From the NCBI RefSeq assembly GCF_003144035.1, contig NZ_QFWT01000003.1:310001-374000 (forward strand): DNA of 64,000 nucleotides, in the 5' to 3' direction. The translations under genes and the position numbers were made by a program. Shown here piece by piece: positions 36,561 to 44,222 of this stretch; the stretch's first letter is position 1; each line of letters begins with the position of its first letter. The stretch is from Vibrio albus (lineage in GTDB: Bacteria; Pseudomonadota; Gammaproteobacteria; Enterobacterales; Vibrionaceae). The notes beneath the pieces are model-generated. The model saw only the letters and a program-made list of their open reading frames with translations, made no database searches and had not been told where the DNA came from.

Positions 36561-37148
36561 TTAGGGCTTGTATGCTCCTTTTATACTGATGACCCGGAAT
36601 GTTTGTATAGTTATAGATGGTGACCAGTAAGACCCGCTCCAGCCAGCTTTCTTTTTTAGGTGATAGAGAAATTCTCTGGGGGCGTGGAGCTGCTCCCATA
36701 CCTGGGGCAGGAATAGTGCCCGGTGTGTATCATCAGAAAGAATGACACCAAGTCGGTTGTGGCTTAAATACTCTTCCAGCTCATGTTCTGACGCGACATC
36801 CAGTGGAACAGGTTTGCTCAGAACTGACACTTCAATCGTGAGATCGGCTAACTGATAGGCCTCCAGTGGCGAAAACCGAGGATCCCGCGAGCTGGCGGCC
36901 TGCGCTTTGTTATAAACTTCATACAAAAGCGGGCGCTCAGGTTCAATAATGCCCAGACAACCCTGAAGCTGTCCTGATACTTCAAGTGTTACAAAGCAAG
37001 CTCCATTTTCTTTAAGGTTCTCACTGTACTGTGAAGGATCCGGCGCTTCATAGATTTCTCTTAAATAGTCTGAAATACCCCTATTAGCGATATTGAGTAG
37101 ATCTTCTAATTCTTTATCACTATACGGCTGAGATGAGATAGCTGACAT
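36561..37148 (-). CDS. AmmeMemoRadiSam system protein A (AMMECR1 domain)
   Basis: 195 residues with the AMMECR1 fold: FVTLEVSGQLQGCLGIIEPERPL, where the family hexapeptide LRGCIG reads LQGCLG, then AAASSRDPRFSPLEAYQLADLTIEVSVLS, and FLPQVWEQLHAPREFLYHLKKKAGW. The biochemical role of the family is unknown. Its start overlaps the end of the Memo gene by 29 bases, so the two are translationally coupled. With Memo and the divergent radical SAM gene it makes the three-protein AmmeMemoRadiSam set defined by co-occurrence. Confidence 0.9.
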   Translation of the reverse strand: MSAISSQPYSDKELEDLLNIANRGISDYLREIYEAPDPSQYSENLKENGACFVTLEVSGQLQGCLGIIEPERPLLYEVYNKAQAASSRDPRFSPLEAYQLADLTIEVSVLSKPVPLDVASEHELEEYLSHNRLGVILSDDTHRALFLPQVWEQLHAPREFLYHLKKKAGWSGSYWSPSITIQTFRVISIKGAYKP

Positions 37149-37902
37149 AACCTACCACCTTATCCTTATTTCCACTTGTATCGCCTGAATTTGCCAGGTG
37201 TAATCTTTCCAACTGATAGCCATGTTTATCTGCCAGTTGTAACAACGCATTTATTCCCGTGCAGCCACATGCTTCCTCAGGTGCAAGGTCTGGTTGGAAA
37301 TCTTCTATTTTAAGGCAACTGTTCTGGTCTATGGCCATGGCCTCAGAATAGGAATGAAAATGACTTAAGTCGCTACTGATCACCAGCAAGGTGGATTCGT
37401 CCCATAATGGGTCAATAAGCATAGCAAGCTCTTGTGGGCTAATGTGACTGGTTAATATTGGTAACAGCTGAAACTCATCCAGAGTCGACTGTAAGAAGGG
37501 TATCTGAACCTCTAGACAGTGTTCCGGGGCATGGGGTTGGTCGGTTACCTGAACACAAGGATGACGGGCAAGCTCTCTGACAGCCTCTTTATCTATCGGG
37601 ACGTCACCAAGTGGTGTATTGTAAATTTCAGCTTTTGGTATAGCACACCCTTCAAAATAGAAATGATGGCTGGGGCCGATCAGAATGACTCTGTGAAAAT
37701 GTTCTGACTGAAGTTTTACGTAGGAATAAGCTTCTGCCGCTATTTTTCCAGAATATATGTACCCGGCATGTGGAACGATAATGGCCCGGAGGGGGGATTC
37801 AAATTTTGGACAAGCCCCTAACCATTTGTCTAGCTGGTGGTGCAGTACTTCTGGTGAGCGCTCATAAAACTGGCCGGCTACAGCAGGTGTGCGGATGTTC
37901 AT
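37120..37902 (-). CDS. AmmeMemoRadiSam system protein B (Memo-like)
   Basis: 260 residues of the Memo family, a fold related to LigB-type extradiol dioxygenases. Conserved parts: RTPAVAGQFYERSPEVL at the start, IVPHAGYIYSGKIAAEAY, ILIGPSHHFYFEGCAIP, HCLEVQIPFLQ, VISSDLSHFHSYSEA, and EEACGCTGINALL near the end. The His residues in PHAGY and PSHHFY and the late Cys correspond to the metal-site residues described for human MEMO1. No enzymatic reaction is established. Coupled to the AMMECR1 gene; diverges from the radical SAM gene with about 85 bases between. Confidence 0.92.
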   Translation of the reverse strand: MNIRTPAVAGQFYERSPEVLHHQLDKWLGACPKFESPLRAIIVPHAGYIYSGKIAAEAYSYVKLQSEHFHRVILIGPSHHFYFEGCAIPKAEIYNTPLGDVPIDKEAVRELARHPCVQVTDQPHAPEHCLEVQIPFLQSTLDEFQLLPILTSHISPQELAMLIDPLWDESTLLVISSDLSHFHSYSEAMAIDQNSCLKIEDFQPDLAPEEACGCTGINALLQLADKHGYQLERLHLANSGDTSGNKDKVVGYVSYLISAV

Positions 37903-37987
37903 AGTTGTCCCCGCTTATTTTATAAAGTGACGTATTTTTCAAACTATAGTTAATAGTATAGAAGCAATCTTTTGTGATGGACTAAAT

Positions 37988-39040
37988 ATGACTGTTTTAT
38001 CTGTTAACCGTTACAAAACTAAGTATTGGCACAGGCTAGACGATGGGAGAGTGGTGTGCGATCTCTGTCCCCGGAAATGTACCCTTCGTGATGGGAAACG
38101 GGGAGTATGTTTTATCCGAGAGGCTTATAACGGAGAAATCGTTCTGACCAGCTACGGTAAAACCAGCGGATTTGCTGTTGATCCTATTGAGAAAAAACCA
38201 CTTAATCATTTTCTTCCCGGAAGCTCGGTACTCTCTTTTGGTACTGCCGGGTGTAATTTAGCGTGCAAATTCTGTCAGAATTGGACGATTAGTAAGTCGA
38301 GAGAGCTAGCTACTTCGTCAGTAGAAGCCTCCCCGCAGGAAATTGCTTCATTAGCTCAATTGCATAAATGCCAGAGTGTTGCTTTTACCTATAACGATCC
38401 TGTTATTTTCCTGGAATATGCCAGAGATACCGCTATTGCCTGCCACGAAATGGGAATCAAAACCGTTGCGGTGAGTGCTGGTTATATATGTGATGAACCC
38501 AGGAAAGAGTTTTTCTCCTATATGGATGCAGCAAATATTGATCTGAAAGCGTTTACGGACAGGTTTTATAAAAAACTATGTGGAGGACAGTTGTCTCCTG
38601 TCTTGGACACACTGCTGTATCTCAAACATGAAACGAAGGTCTGGTTTGAAATTACTACGCTGTTAATTCCTGGTGAAAATGACAGTAGTGAAGAGTTAAA
38701 TGCGATGACAGAATGGATTATGCAGAACCTTGGGCCAGATGTTCCTCTGCATTTTAGTGCCTTTCATCCCTCATTTAAGATGATGGATACACCATTTACC
38801 CCGTTGTCTACTTTGTTGAGAGCCAGAGAAATAGCAATGAGGCAAGGGCTACATTATGTTTATACCGGAAATATTCGGGATGTCGATTCGGAAAGTACGT
38901 ATTGCCCCGTTTGTCATCATTCTCTGATTATGAGAGATCGGTATCAGATCACCCGGATTGATATCAGGGACCAGAATGATGGCACTAAGATAGGGGTATG
39001 CCCTCATTGCGATACACCAATCCCAGGAGTTTTTTCATAA
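37988..39040 (+). CDS. amrS: AmmeMemoRadiSam system radical SAM enzyme
   Basis: 350 residues. The radical SAM cluster motif CNLACKFC (CxxxCxxC) is near residue 89, within FGTAGCNLACKFCQNWTISK. An N-terminal Cys set (CDLCPRKC then GVC) resembles those of pyruvate-formate-lyase-activating-like proteins. The C-terminus has two CxxC pairs (CPVCH, CPHCD), suggesting a zinc ribbon or extra cluster. YNDPVIFLEYARD and AANIDLKAF are family blocks. The substrate is unknown; an unidentified protein or metabolite is modified or activated. It is divergent from Memo/AMMECR1 and followed by a small zinc-ribbon gene. Confidence 0.9.
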   Translation: MTVLSVNRYKTKYWHRLDDGRVVCDLCPRKCTLRDGKRGVCFIREAYNGEIVLTSYGKTSGFAVDPIEKKPLNHFLPGSSVLSFGTAGCNLACKFCQNWTISKSRELATSSVEASPQEIASLAQLHKCQSVAFTYNDPVIFLEYARDTAIACHEMGIKTVAVSAGYICDEPRKEFFSYMDAANIDLKAFTDRFYKKLCGGQLSPVLDTLLYLKHETKVWFEITTLLIPGENDSSEELNAMTEWIMQNLGPDVPLHFSAFHPSFKMMDTPFTPLSTLLRAREIAMRQGLHYVYTGNIRDVDSESTYCPVCHHSLIMRDRYQITRIDIRDQNDGTKIGVCPHCDTPIPGVFS

Positions 39041-39146
39041 GCTCAGATGTGCTCACATTTTAACCAAAAAATCGTTGGTAGTTGCCCTGATTGATAGTAT
39101 TATTACTACTAGGTTACAAATTGTTAACATGTGTAAGGTGGTAAAT

Positions 39147-39344
39147 ATGGCTTGTATCGAGGGTAAAACAGAGCAGGGTGTGTATTTGTGTAATCGGTGT
39201 CACGTCGTCGTTAGCATAAAAGGCAATAATCAGATGTTACCGAGGTGCCCTTGCTGTGAATCAGAGATCTTTTTATCTAAAGATGGCGTGGAATACCATT
39301 CCGATGTTTTCTCTAATGCTGATTTGTCTTATATGGATGTTTAA
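39147..39344 (+). CDS. Small zinc-ribbon protein
   Basis: 65 residues with two CxxC knuckles: YLCNRCH near residue 16 and PRCPCCES near 35, a typical rubredoxin-like zinc ribbon. The start at 39147 was chosen because AAGGTGG lies just upstream; an ATG at 39129 is possible. It lies 106 bases after the radical SAM gene, whose own C-terminus also has CxxC pairs, so a link to that system is possible. Function unknown. Confidence 0.65.
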   Translation: MACIEGKTEQGVYLCNRCHVVVSIKGNNQMLPRCPCCESEIFLSKDGVEYHSDVFSNADLSYMDV

Positions 39345-39380
39345 TCCTCGTTATTTATCCCTTCAGGTATTTCCTCTTTC

Positions 39381-39418
39381 AGGTTTAAGCAGCAGCAACG
39401 TTGCTTAAACCTTTTTTA
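39381..39418 (+). terminator. Terminator after the zinc-ribbon gene
   Basis: AGGTTTAAGCA pairs with TGCTTAAACCT over GCAGCAACGT, followed by TTTTTA. Confidence 0.88.
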
Positions 39419-39510
39419 TGCTCATCGGCTTTTTTCTATCTGACGGTAGTTAAAAGCGCTTTTTTGATTATTTTCTATTTTATTGATATATAAAATAAAA
39501 ATAGCTTTCC

Positions 39511-39524
39511 TTGAGTGAAATCAA
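39511..39524 (+). promoter_or_regulatory. FNR-like site upstream of the octaheme cytochrome operon
   Basis: TTGAGTGAAATCAA matches the FNR consensus TTGATNNNNATCAA with one mismatch. The region 39419-39727 is AT-rich and contains no gene. The site lies about 200 bases before the cytochrome start. Anaerobic activation would suit the operon; it is inferred. Confidence 0.55.
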
Positions 39525-39727
39525 GAAAGGTTCTGCCAATCATAAAAATATTAGTGTGATCTAGCTTAAAGGTTTTATGTGTGCTTCAAGTACCCATATG
39601 AATATTGTGTGTTTACGTATTATATTAGAGATTAGCTATATTAGGTTTTGATGTTTTAGTGATGTCTGATTTTTAGCCTGAGATATCGAATCAAAAAATA
39701 CATAACATACACAGGCGGTGGCTAACC

Positions 39728-41344
39728 ATGATTAAACAAACAATGCTGATCTTTGGCCTGTTTATTTTCTGGACAAGTCATGCTCTTTCTTCCGAAGCCG
39801 GCGGGGAAAGTGAGATAAAAAGAACAGTGTCATCGGTTGCAGGAACGGCTGATCACTCCATGTTTGAAGTGCTTGATCAGGAGTTTGATTACGCACCGGA
39901 TGTGACAGAAGCATGCCTGGAATGCCACACGGAAGCCTCTAAGCAGGTTCATAAGACTTTCCACTGGCAGTGGGGAAAAGACGTTGATGGCATTAAAGTG
40001 GGTAAGTCTGAAAATGCCTTTAATAATTACTGCGTTGCGGCAAAAGGGAACGCAAGTTGTACTCAGTGTCACGCAGGGTATGGGTGGCGTAATGACGATT
40101 TTGAACTGGATGCAGAAGAGAATGTAGATTGTCTTGTCTGTCATGACACCACCGGAACCTATAAAAAATCGGCCAACACATCCGGCCATCCCTACTATGA
40201 AGACACCATGGTTGGTGGAAAGCTTCAAAAGGCGATCGATCTAAAATATGTTGCTCAGCATGTTGGCGAACCCGGACGGGAGAATTGTCTGGCCTGTCAC
40301 GCCGTTGGTGGTGGCGGCAATGGTGTAAAACATGGGGATACCGATTTATCTTTGATTAATCCGGATTTTGCTCTTGATGTGCATATGAGCCCGGAAAAAC
40401 TTAATTTTACCTGTCAGACCTGCCATACCGAAAATGAACATAAGATTTCCGGCCGCTATTATGACCGAAAGGCATTTATCGATCATGAATTGAACAAAGG
40501 CCAGGCAGACCGCATGGGGAACAATGTTTCCTGCGAATCCTGTCATAGCGCAACACCTCATGAAGAACGGGAAATAAATAACCATACGGCTAAAGTTGCC
40601 TGTACCTCATGCCACATCCCTGAAATGGCTCGGGGCCCGTATTTGACCAAATTGTCATGGGACTGGTCAACTGCAGGTCAGCTAAAAGATGGCAAGCCAT
40701 TTACTATAGAAGAAGAGTTTGATGGTGTCGAAAACCATTCTTACATGAGTAAAAAAGGGACTTTCGTATGGGGTAAAAACGTGGTTCCTGAATACCGTTG
40801 GTATAAGGGAGAGCTTAAACAGAAAACTCTGTTAGATACGATTGATCCAGCTCAGGCTCCTATCGATATTAACCCGCCGACCGGTGACTATAACGATCCG
40901 GATGCGCGGATATGGCCGTTCAAGATCCATAGAGGTAAGCAGCCATATGACACGGAACTGAATCATATCCTCCCGATTCGTCTATACGGACGTCCCGGAA
41001 CAGGGGCGTTCTGGACGGAGTTTGACTGGGGCAAAGCCCTTGCAGCCGGAGCCGAATCAAATAATGTTGAATTTAGCGGCCACTACGGATTTATCGAAAC
41101 AAACGGATACTGGCCAATCAAGCATATGGTCGCACCGGCTGACGACGCTGTTGCCTGTGAATCTTGTCATAGCAGAGAAAGTCGGCTAAACGGGCTGAAC
41201 GATTTCTATCTGGTTGGCCGGGATAGCAATACGCTGGTCGAATACTATGGCGCGTTTGCTATCTTCGGCGGACTGCTCGGCGTGTTATTCCATGCCTTAC
41301 TCCGAATCATCAGTATCCGCCGAAGAAGAAATAATCAGAAGTAA
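39728..41344 (+). CDS. otr: Octaheme c-type cytochrome, tetrathionate reductase (Otr) family
   Basis: 538 residues with a signal peptide (hydrophobic core near residues 5-20) and eight CxxCH haem motifs: CLECH, CTQCH, CLVCH, CLACH, CQTCH, CESCH, CTSCH, CESCH. A C-terminal membrane anchor (about residues 508-530) with a basic end follows. Eight haems and overall length suit the octaheme tetrathionate reductase family known from Shewanella, periplasmic enzymes that also reduce nitrite and hydroxylamine in vitro. The physiological substrate cannot be told. It heads a four-gene run with a b-type cytochrome, suggesting electron flow from the quinone pool. Confidence 0.85.
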   Translation: MIKQTMLIFGLFIFWTSHALSSEAGGESEIKRTVSSVAGTADHSMFEVLDQEFDYAPDVTEACLECHTEASKQVHKTFHWQWGKDVDGIKVGKSENAFNNYCVAAKGNASCTQCHAGYGWRNDDFELDAEENVDCLVCHDTTGTYKKSANTSGHPYYEDTMVGGKLQKAIDLKYVAQHVGEPGRENCLACHAVGGGGNGVKHGDTDLSLINPDFALDVHMSPEKLNFTCQTCHTENEHKISGRYYDRKAFIDHELNKGQADRMGNNVSCESCHSATPHEEREINNHTAKVACTSCHIPEMARGPYLTKLSWDWSTAGQLKDGKPFTIEEEFDGVENHSYMSKKGTFVWGKNVVPEYRWYKGELKQKTLLDTIDPAQAPIDINPPTGDYNDPDARIWPFKIHRGKQPYDTELNHILPIRLYGRPGTGAFWTEFDWGKALAAGAESNNVEFSGHYGFIETNGYWPIKHMVAPADDAVACESCHSRESRLNGLNDFYLVGRDSNTLVEYYGAFAIFGGLLGVLFHALLRIISIRRRRNNQK

Positions 41345-41361
41345 CAGATACGGACAAAGTT

Positions 41362-41958
41362 ATGAAAAAGACAATAGTAATTTTTAAACGGTTTGAACGC
41401 TTCTGGCATTGGGCTCAGGCATTATTAGTTCTCATGCTTATTGTGACAGGGCTAGAGGTTCATGGAGTTATAGAACTCTTTGGTTTTAATACCAGCTCTT
41501 CGCTGCATCATTTTAGCGGATTTGCCTGGGGTGTACTGGTTATTCTTATTTTTACCTGGGTATTGACGACCGGGGAGTGGAAGCAGTTTATACCGGATAT
41601 GAAAGGGATTGATGGGGTGCTTCGCTTTTATTTGTATGGCGTGTTTGTTGGTGAGCCACACCCGCATCATATGTCACCGGAAAGTAAATTTAATCCCCTG
41701 CAGCGAATCGCCTATATTGGCGTATTGTTTGTCCTGATCCCGGTTCAGGTTATTACTGGCTTAATCTACTTCTTTTTCCCTGAATTAAGGGCGGCAGGCA
41801 TTATCGATCAAATTGGTACCATCGCTATAATTCATACATTTTGTGCTTATACCATCATCGCCTTTCTGGTTGTTCACCTTTATCTCATTACATTGGGTGA
41901 AAAATTATCCAGTCATATGAAAGCGATGGTGACAGGTAAAGAAAATATCAAAGAATAG
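41362..41958 (+). CDS. Cytochrome b561-type membrane subunit (diheme cytochrome b)
   Basis: 198 residues, four membrane helices. Candidate haem ligands are His in FWHWAQ (helix 1), LHHFSG, IHTFCAY and VVHLYL. This resembles the formate-dehydrogenase gamma / Ni-Fe hydrogenase b-type family (cytochrome b/b6-like). It likely takes electrons from quinol and passes them to the octaheme cytochrome. It starts 17 bases after the otr stop. Confidence 0.8.
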   Translation: MKKTIVIFKRFERFWHWAQALLVLMLIVTGLEVHGVIELFGFNTSSSLHHFSGFAWGVLVILIFTWVLTTGEWKQFIPDMKGIDGVLRFYLYGVFVGEPHPHHMSPESKFNPLQRIAYIGVLFVLIPVQVITGLIYFFFPELRAAGIIDQIGTIAIIHTFCAYTIIAFLVVHLYLITLGEKLSSHMKAMVTGKENIKE

Positions 41959-41989
41959 GAAAATCAACTGAAAATAAGGGGTCCGTGTT

Positions 41990-42316
41990 ATGAAGAAAAT
42001 ACTGATAGGTTTAATGGTGGCAATGCTATCGTTTAACGTGTTTGCTGATGCTGCCAAAGGTCAACAATATTATCTTAAATATTTAAGACCATTATTTGGC
42101 TATAACGGTCAGGAATTTGCCACTCAACATTTAAAAATAGAGTGGAAGCGATATTTCAAAAAGGATGCGAAGAAGTTCATCCAGAAATATAGTAAGAAAC
42201 ACCCTGAGGCAGCAGAGTTTTTGGCAAGTGATACATTTCAGAAAATCGCGCCTCATGTCGAAGATTTTGCAGTTAAATACGCAGCAGACAGCGGTGAGTT
42301 ACCTAGTTGTAACTAA
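41990..42316 (+). CDS. Small secreted protein of the otr operon, no haem motif
   Basis: 108 residues. A signal peptide ends near residue 20 (NVFADAA). The mature part is helical and basic in the middle (KIEWKRYFKKDAKKFIQKYSKKH). The arrangement KGQQYYLKYLRPLFGYNGQEFATQH looks like small monohaem cytochrome-like proteins seen next to sulfur or tetrathionate enzymes, but there is no CxxCH; the only Cys is near the C-terminus. A degenerate cytochrome or an assembly factor is possible. Between the cytochrome b and outer-membrane genes, in the same operon. Confidence 0.6.
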   Translation: MKKILIGLMVAMLSFNVFADAAKGQQYYLKYLRPLFGYNGQEFATQHLKIEWKRYFKKDAKKFIQKYSKKHPEAAEFLASDTFQKIAPHVEDFAVKYAADSGELPSCN

Positions 42317-42438
42317 TTAACAGAGCATTAGTAATACGTTATCTGGATTAGGTCTGTTTTTGATTCTTTAAAGCTTCTGAAAAGGAGTGTGGTTTGTTGC
42401 ATCTTGAAAATGGGCCGACAACAAAAAAGAGAACAATT

Positions 42439-43815
42439 ATGATCAAATTATTACCTATCTCAGCAGCGGTGATGGCGGCACTGGCCCCGTCTGTTCAGGC
42501 AGAAGAAAGTCTTCAGGCTCAAATCGACGATTTGAAAGCACAAATACGGGAGATGAAAATTGACAATGCCGGGCAGAACCTGAAGTTTAAGGTCGATTAC
42601 CGGGTAACCATGGACTCTATCGAATATAAAATGTCTGATGGTTCAAAAGCCAAAAACGATGATCTGTTAACTAATCGGTTATGGCTGAATATGGGCTATC
42701 AGTATGACGATAACCTATCTTTCATTGGTCAGCTTGCGTATAACAAAGCCTTTGGTGAATCACTTGCCGATGATGGTTATGCGAATTTTGACTGGGTAGT
42801 CAACGAAACGCCGGAAACGGATAACGCATTAAAAGTTCGCCAGGCCTATTTTCTGTATTTAGGTGAACAATTCATGGGAGTCGATGACTTACACTGGTCA
42901 TTCAGTTTAGGTCGGCGTCCATCCACCGACGGTTTCCTTGTGAATCGTAGGGAAGGCTTTGACGAAGCTCAGTCACCATTAGGCCACTCTATCAATGTTG
43001 AATTTGACGGATTAAGTATAAACACCAAGTGGGACAAAATTACGGGTATCCCTGGCGCTGCAATTAAGCTTTGTGCCGGTAGAGGGCTGACGAATACGAC
43101 CACCCGCTTTACGATGTCGGGCACTGACTACGCGGTAGATGATTCGGCAACGGATGACATTGATTTCATCGGCTTTATTTTTACGCCGTATGATAACGGT
43201 CAGTATGATGTTAAGGCGATGGTATATAACGCGCAGAACCTGATTGGTTACGATGCCATGGAAGCAATGAGTGGCAACCCTGTATTTCATGACTATGGTA
43301 GCCTGAATAATGCCACATTTTCCTTTGAAATGAATGGAATCGGTGAGTTGATCAATGATTTTCTGGATAACACCACAGTTTTCGCTTCTTATTCTTTGTC
43401 ACAAACCGATCCTGCATCCGACATGGCGATGTTAGGCTCAACGGAAGAAGAGACCGGGCATTCATACTGGTTTGGTGTTAATTTCCCCGGCTTTATGGAT
43501 GATGATTCGTTTGGAATAGAGTATAACCATGGGTCTAAATACTGGCGTTCGTTCACTTATGGTGAAGATACCATGATTGGTTCAAAATTAGCGGCCCGGG
43601 GTGATGCTTACGAAATTTACTATAATCTGCCAATTATTGATGAGGCGTGGGTAGCTCAACTTCGCTATACGCATATTAAATATGATTACACAGGCAGCAA
43701 CGGTTTCTTTGGTAGTGCATCAGCGCCCATGACGATGTCTCAGGCCGAAGGGTATGGCATGAACCCGGTTAAAGAAGCCAGCGATATTCGTCTTCTGCTT
43801 CGTTATAAGTACTAG
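42439..43815 (+). CDS. Outer-membrane porin-like protein, DUF3373 type
   Basis: 458 residues from ATG at 42439, with signal peptide MIKLLPISAAVMAALAPSVQA. A short coiled coil follows (QAQIDDLKAQIREMK), then a beta-rich body with alternating patterns and a terminal aromatic-rich strand (RLLLRYKY). It reads like the DUF3373 family of outer-membrane beta-barrels found near anaerobic cytochromes. An upstream TTG at 42394 has a better ribosome site (AAGGAG) and would add 15 residues before the signal; the choice is uncertain. Likely the last gene of the otr operon, perhaps a channel for its substrate. Confidence 0.65.
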   Translation: MIKLLPISAAVMAALAPSVQAEESLQAQIDDLKAQIREMKIDNAGQNLKFKVDYRVTMDSIEYKMSDGSKAKNDDLLTNRLWLNMGYQYDDNLSFIGQLAYNKAFGESLADDGYANFDWVVNETPETDNALKVRQAYFLYLGEQFMGVDDLHWSFSLGRRPSTDGFLVNRREGFDEAQSPLGHSINVEFDGLSINTKWDKITGIPGAAIKLCAGRGLTNTTTRFTMSGTDYAVDDSATDDIDFIGFIFTPYDNGQYDVKAMVYNAQNLIGYDAMEAMSGNPVFHDYGSLNNATFSFEMNGIGELINDFLDNTTVFASYSLSQTDPASDMAMLGSTEEETGHSYWFGVNFPGFMDDDSFGIEYNHGSKYWRSFTYGEDTMIGSKLAARGDAYEIYYNLPIIDEAWVAQLRYTHIKYDYTGSNGFFGSASAPMTMSQAEGYGMNPVKEASDIRLLLRYKY

Positions 43816-43888
43816 TAGCCGAAAACTAAGGGAACCCTCGGTACACTGAACACCTTAAAGTGTCGTTGTTCCCTGACCATACTCATTA

Positions 43889-43917
43889 TAAAGCCAGTGC
43901 AATACTGGCTTTTTTTG
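43889..43917 (+). terminator. Terminator of the otr operon
   Basis: AAGCCAGT and ACTGGCTT pair around GCAAT, followed by TTTTTTG. Confidence 0.92.
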
Positions 43918-44002
43918 TTTTCTATCTACTACTTGAATAACAAATATAATTATTAATAGGCATTTTTTCTTACCATAATATTTAACAAATACCCATACAT
44001 TA

Positions 44003-44030
44003 TTTGATTTTTATTCCAGAATAAATCAAA
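44003..44030. promoter_or_regulatory. Imperfect palindrome before the amylase gene
   Basis: TTTGATTTTTATTC and GAATAAATCAAA form an imperfect inverted repeat separated by CA, inside the 300-base AT-rich region before the amylase. It could be a regulator site; no specific factor is suggested. No gene is seen in 43918-44222. Confidence 0.35.
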
Positions 44031-44222
44031 CAAAATATTAATTCTGCAAATGATAGGTGAATCAACAACTGCGGATGCATAGTAGTGTTAGATTTTTTCA
44101 GCTTTTAATTCGTCTTGGGGGTATTAAAAATATCTTACAGCGCTGTGGGTTATTAAGCCATTAATTTAGTGCCTTGATTTAATTGAGAGGTGCTAATTTT
44201 AATTATAACGAGAGAGAAAATA

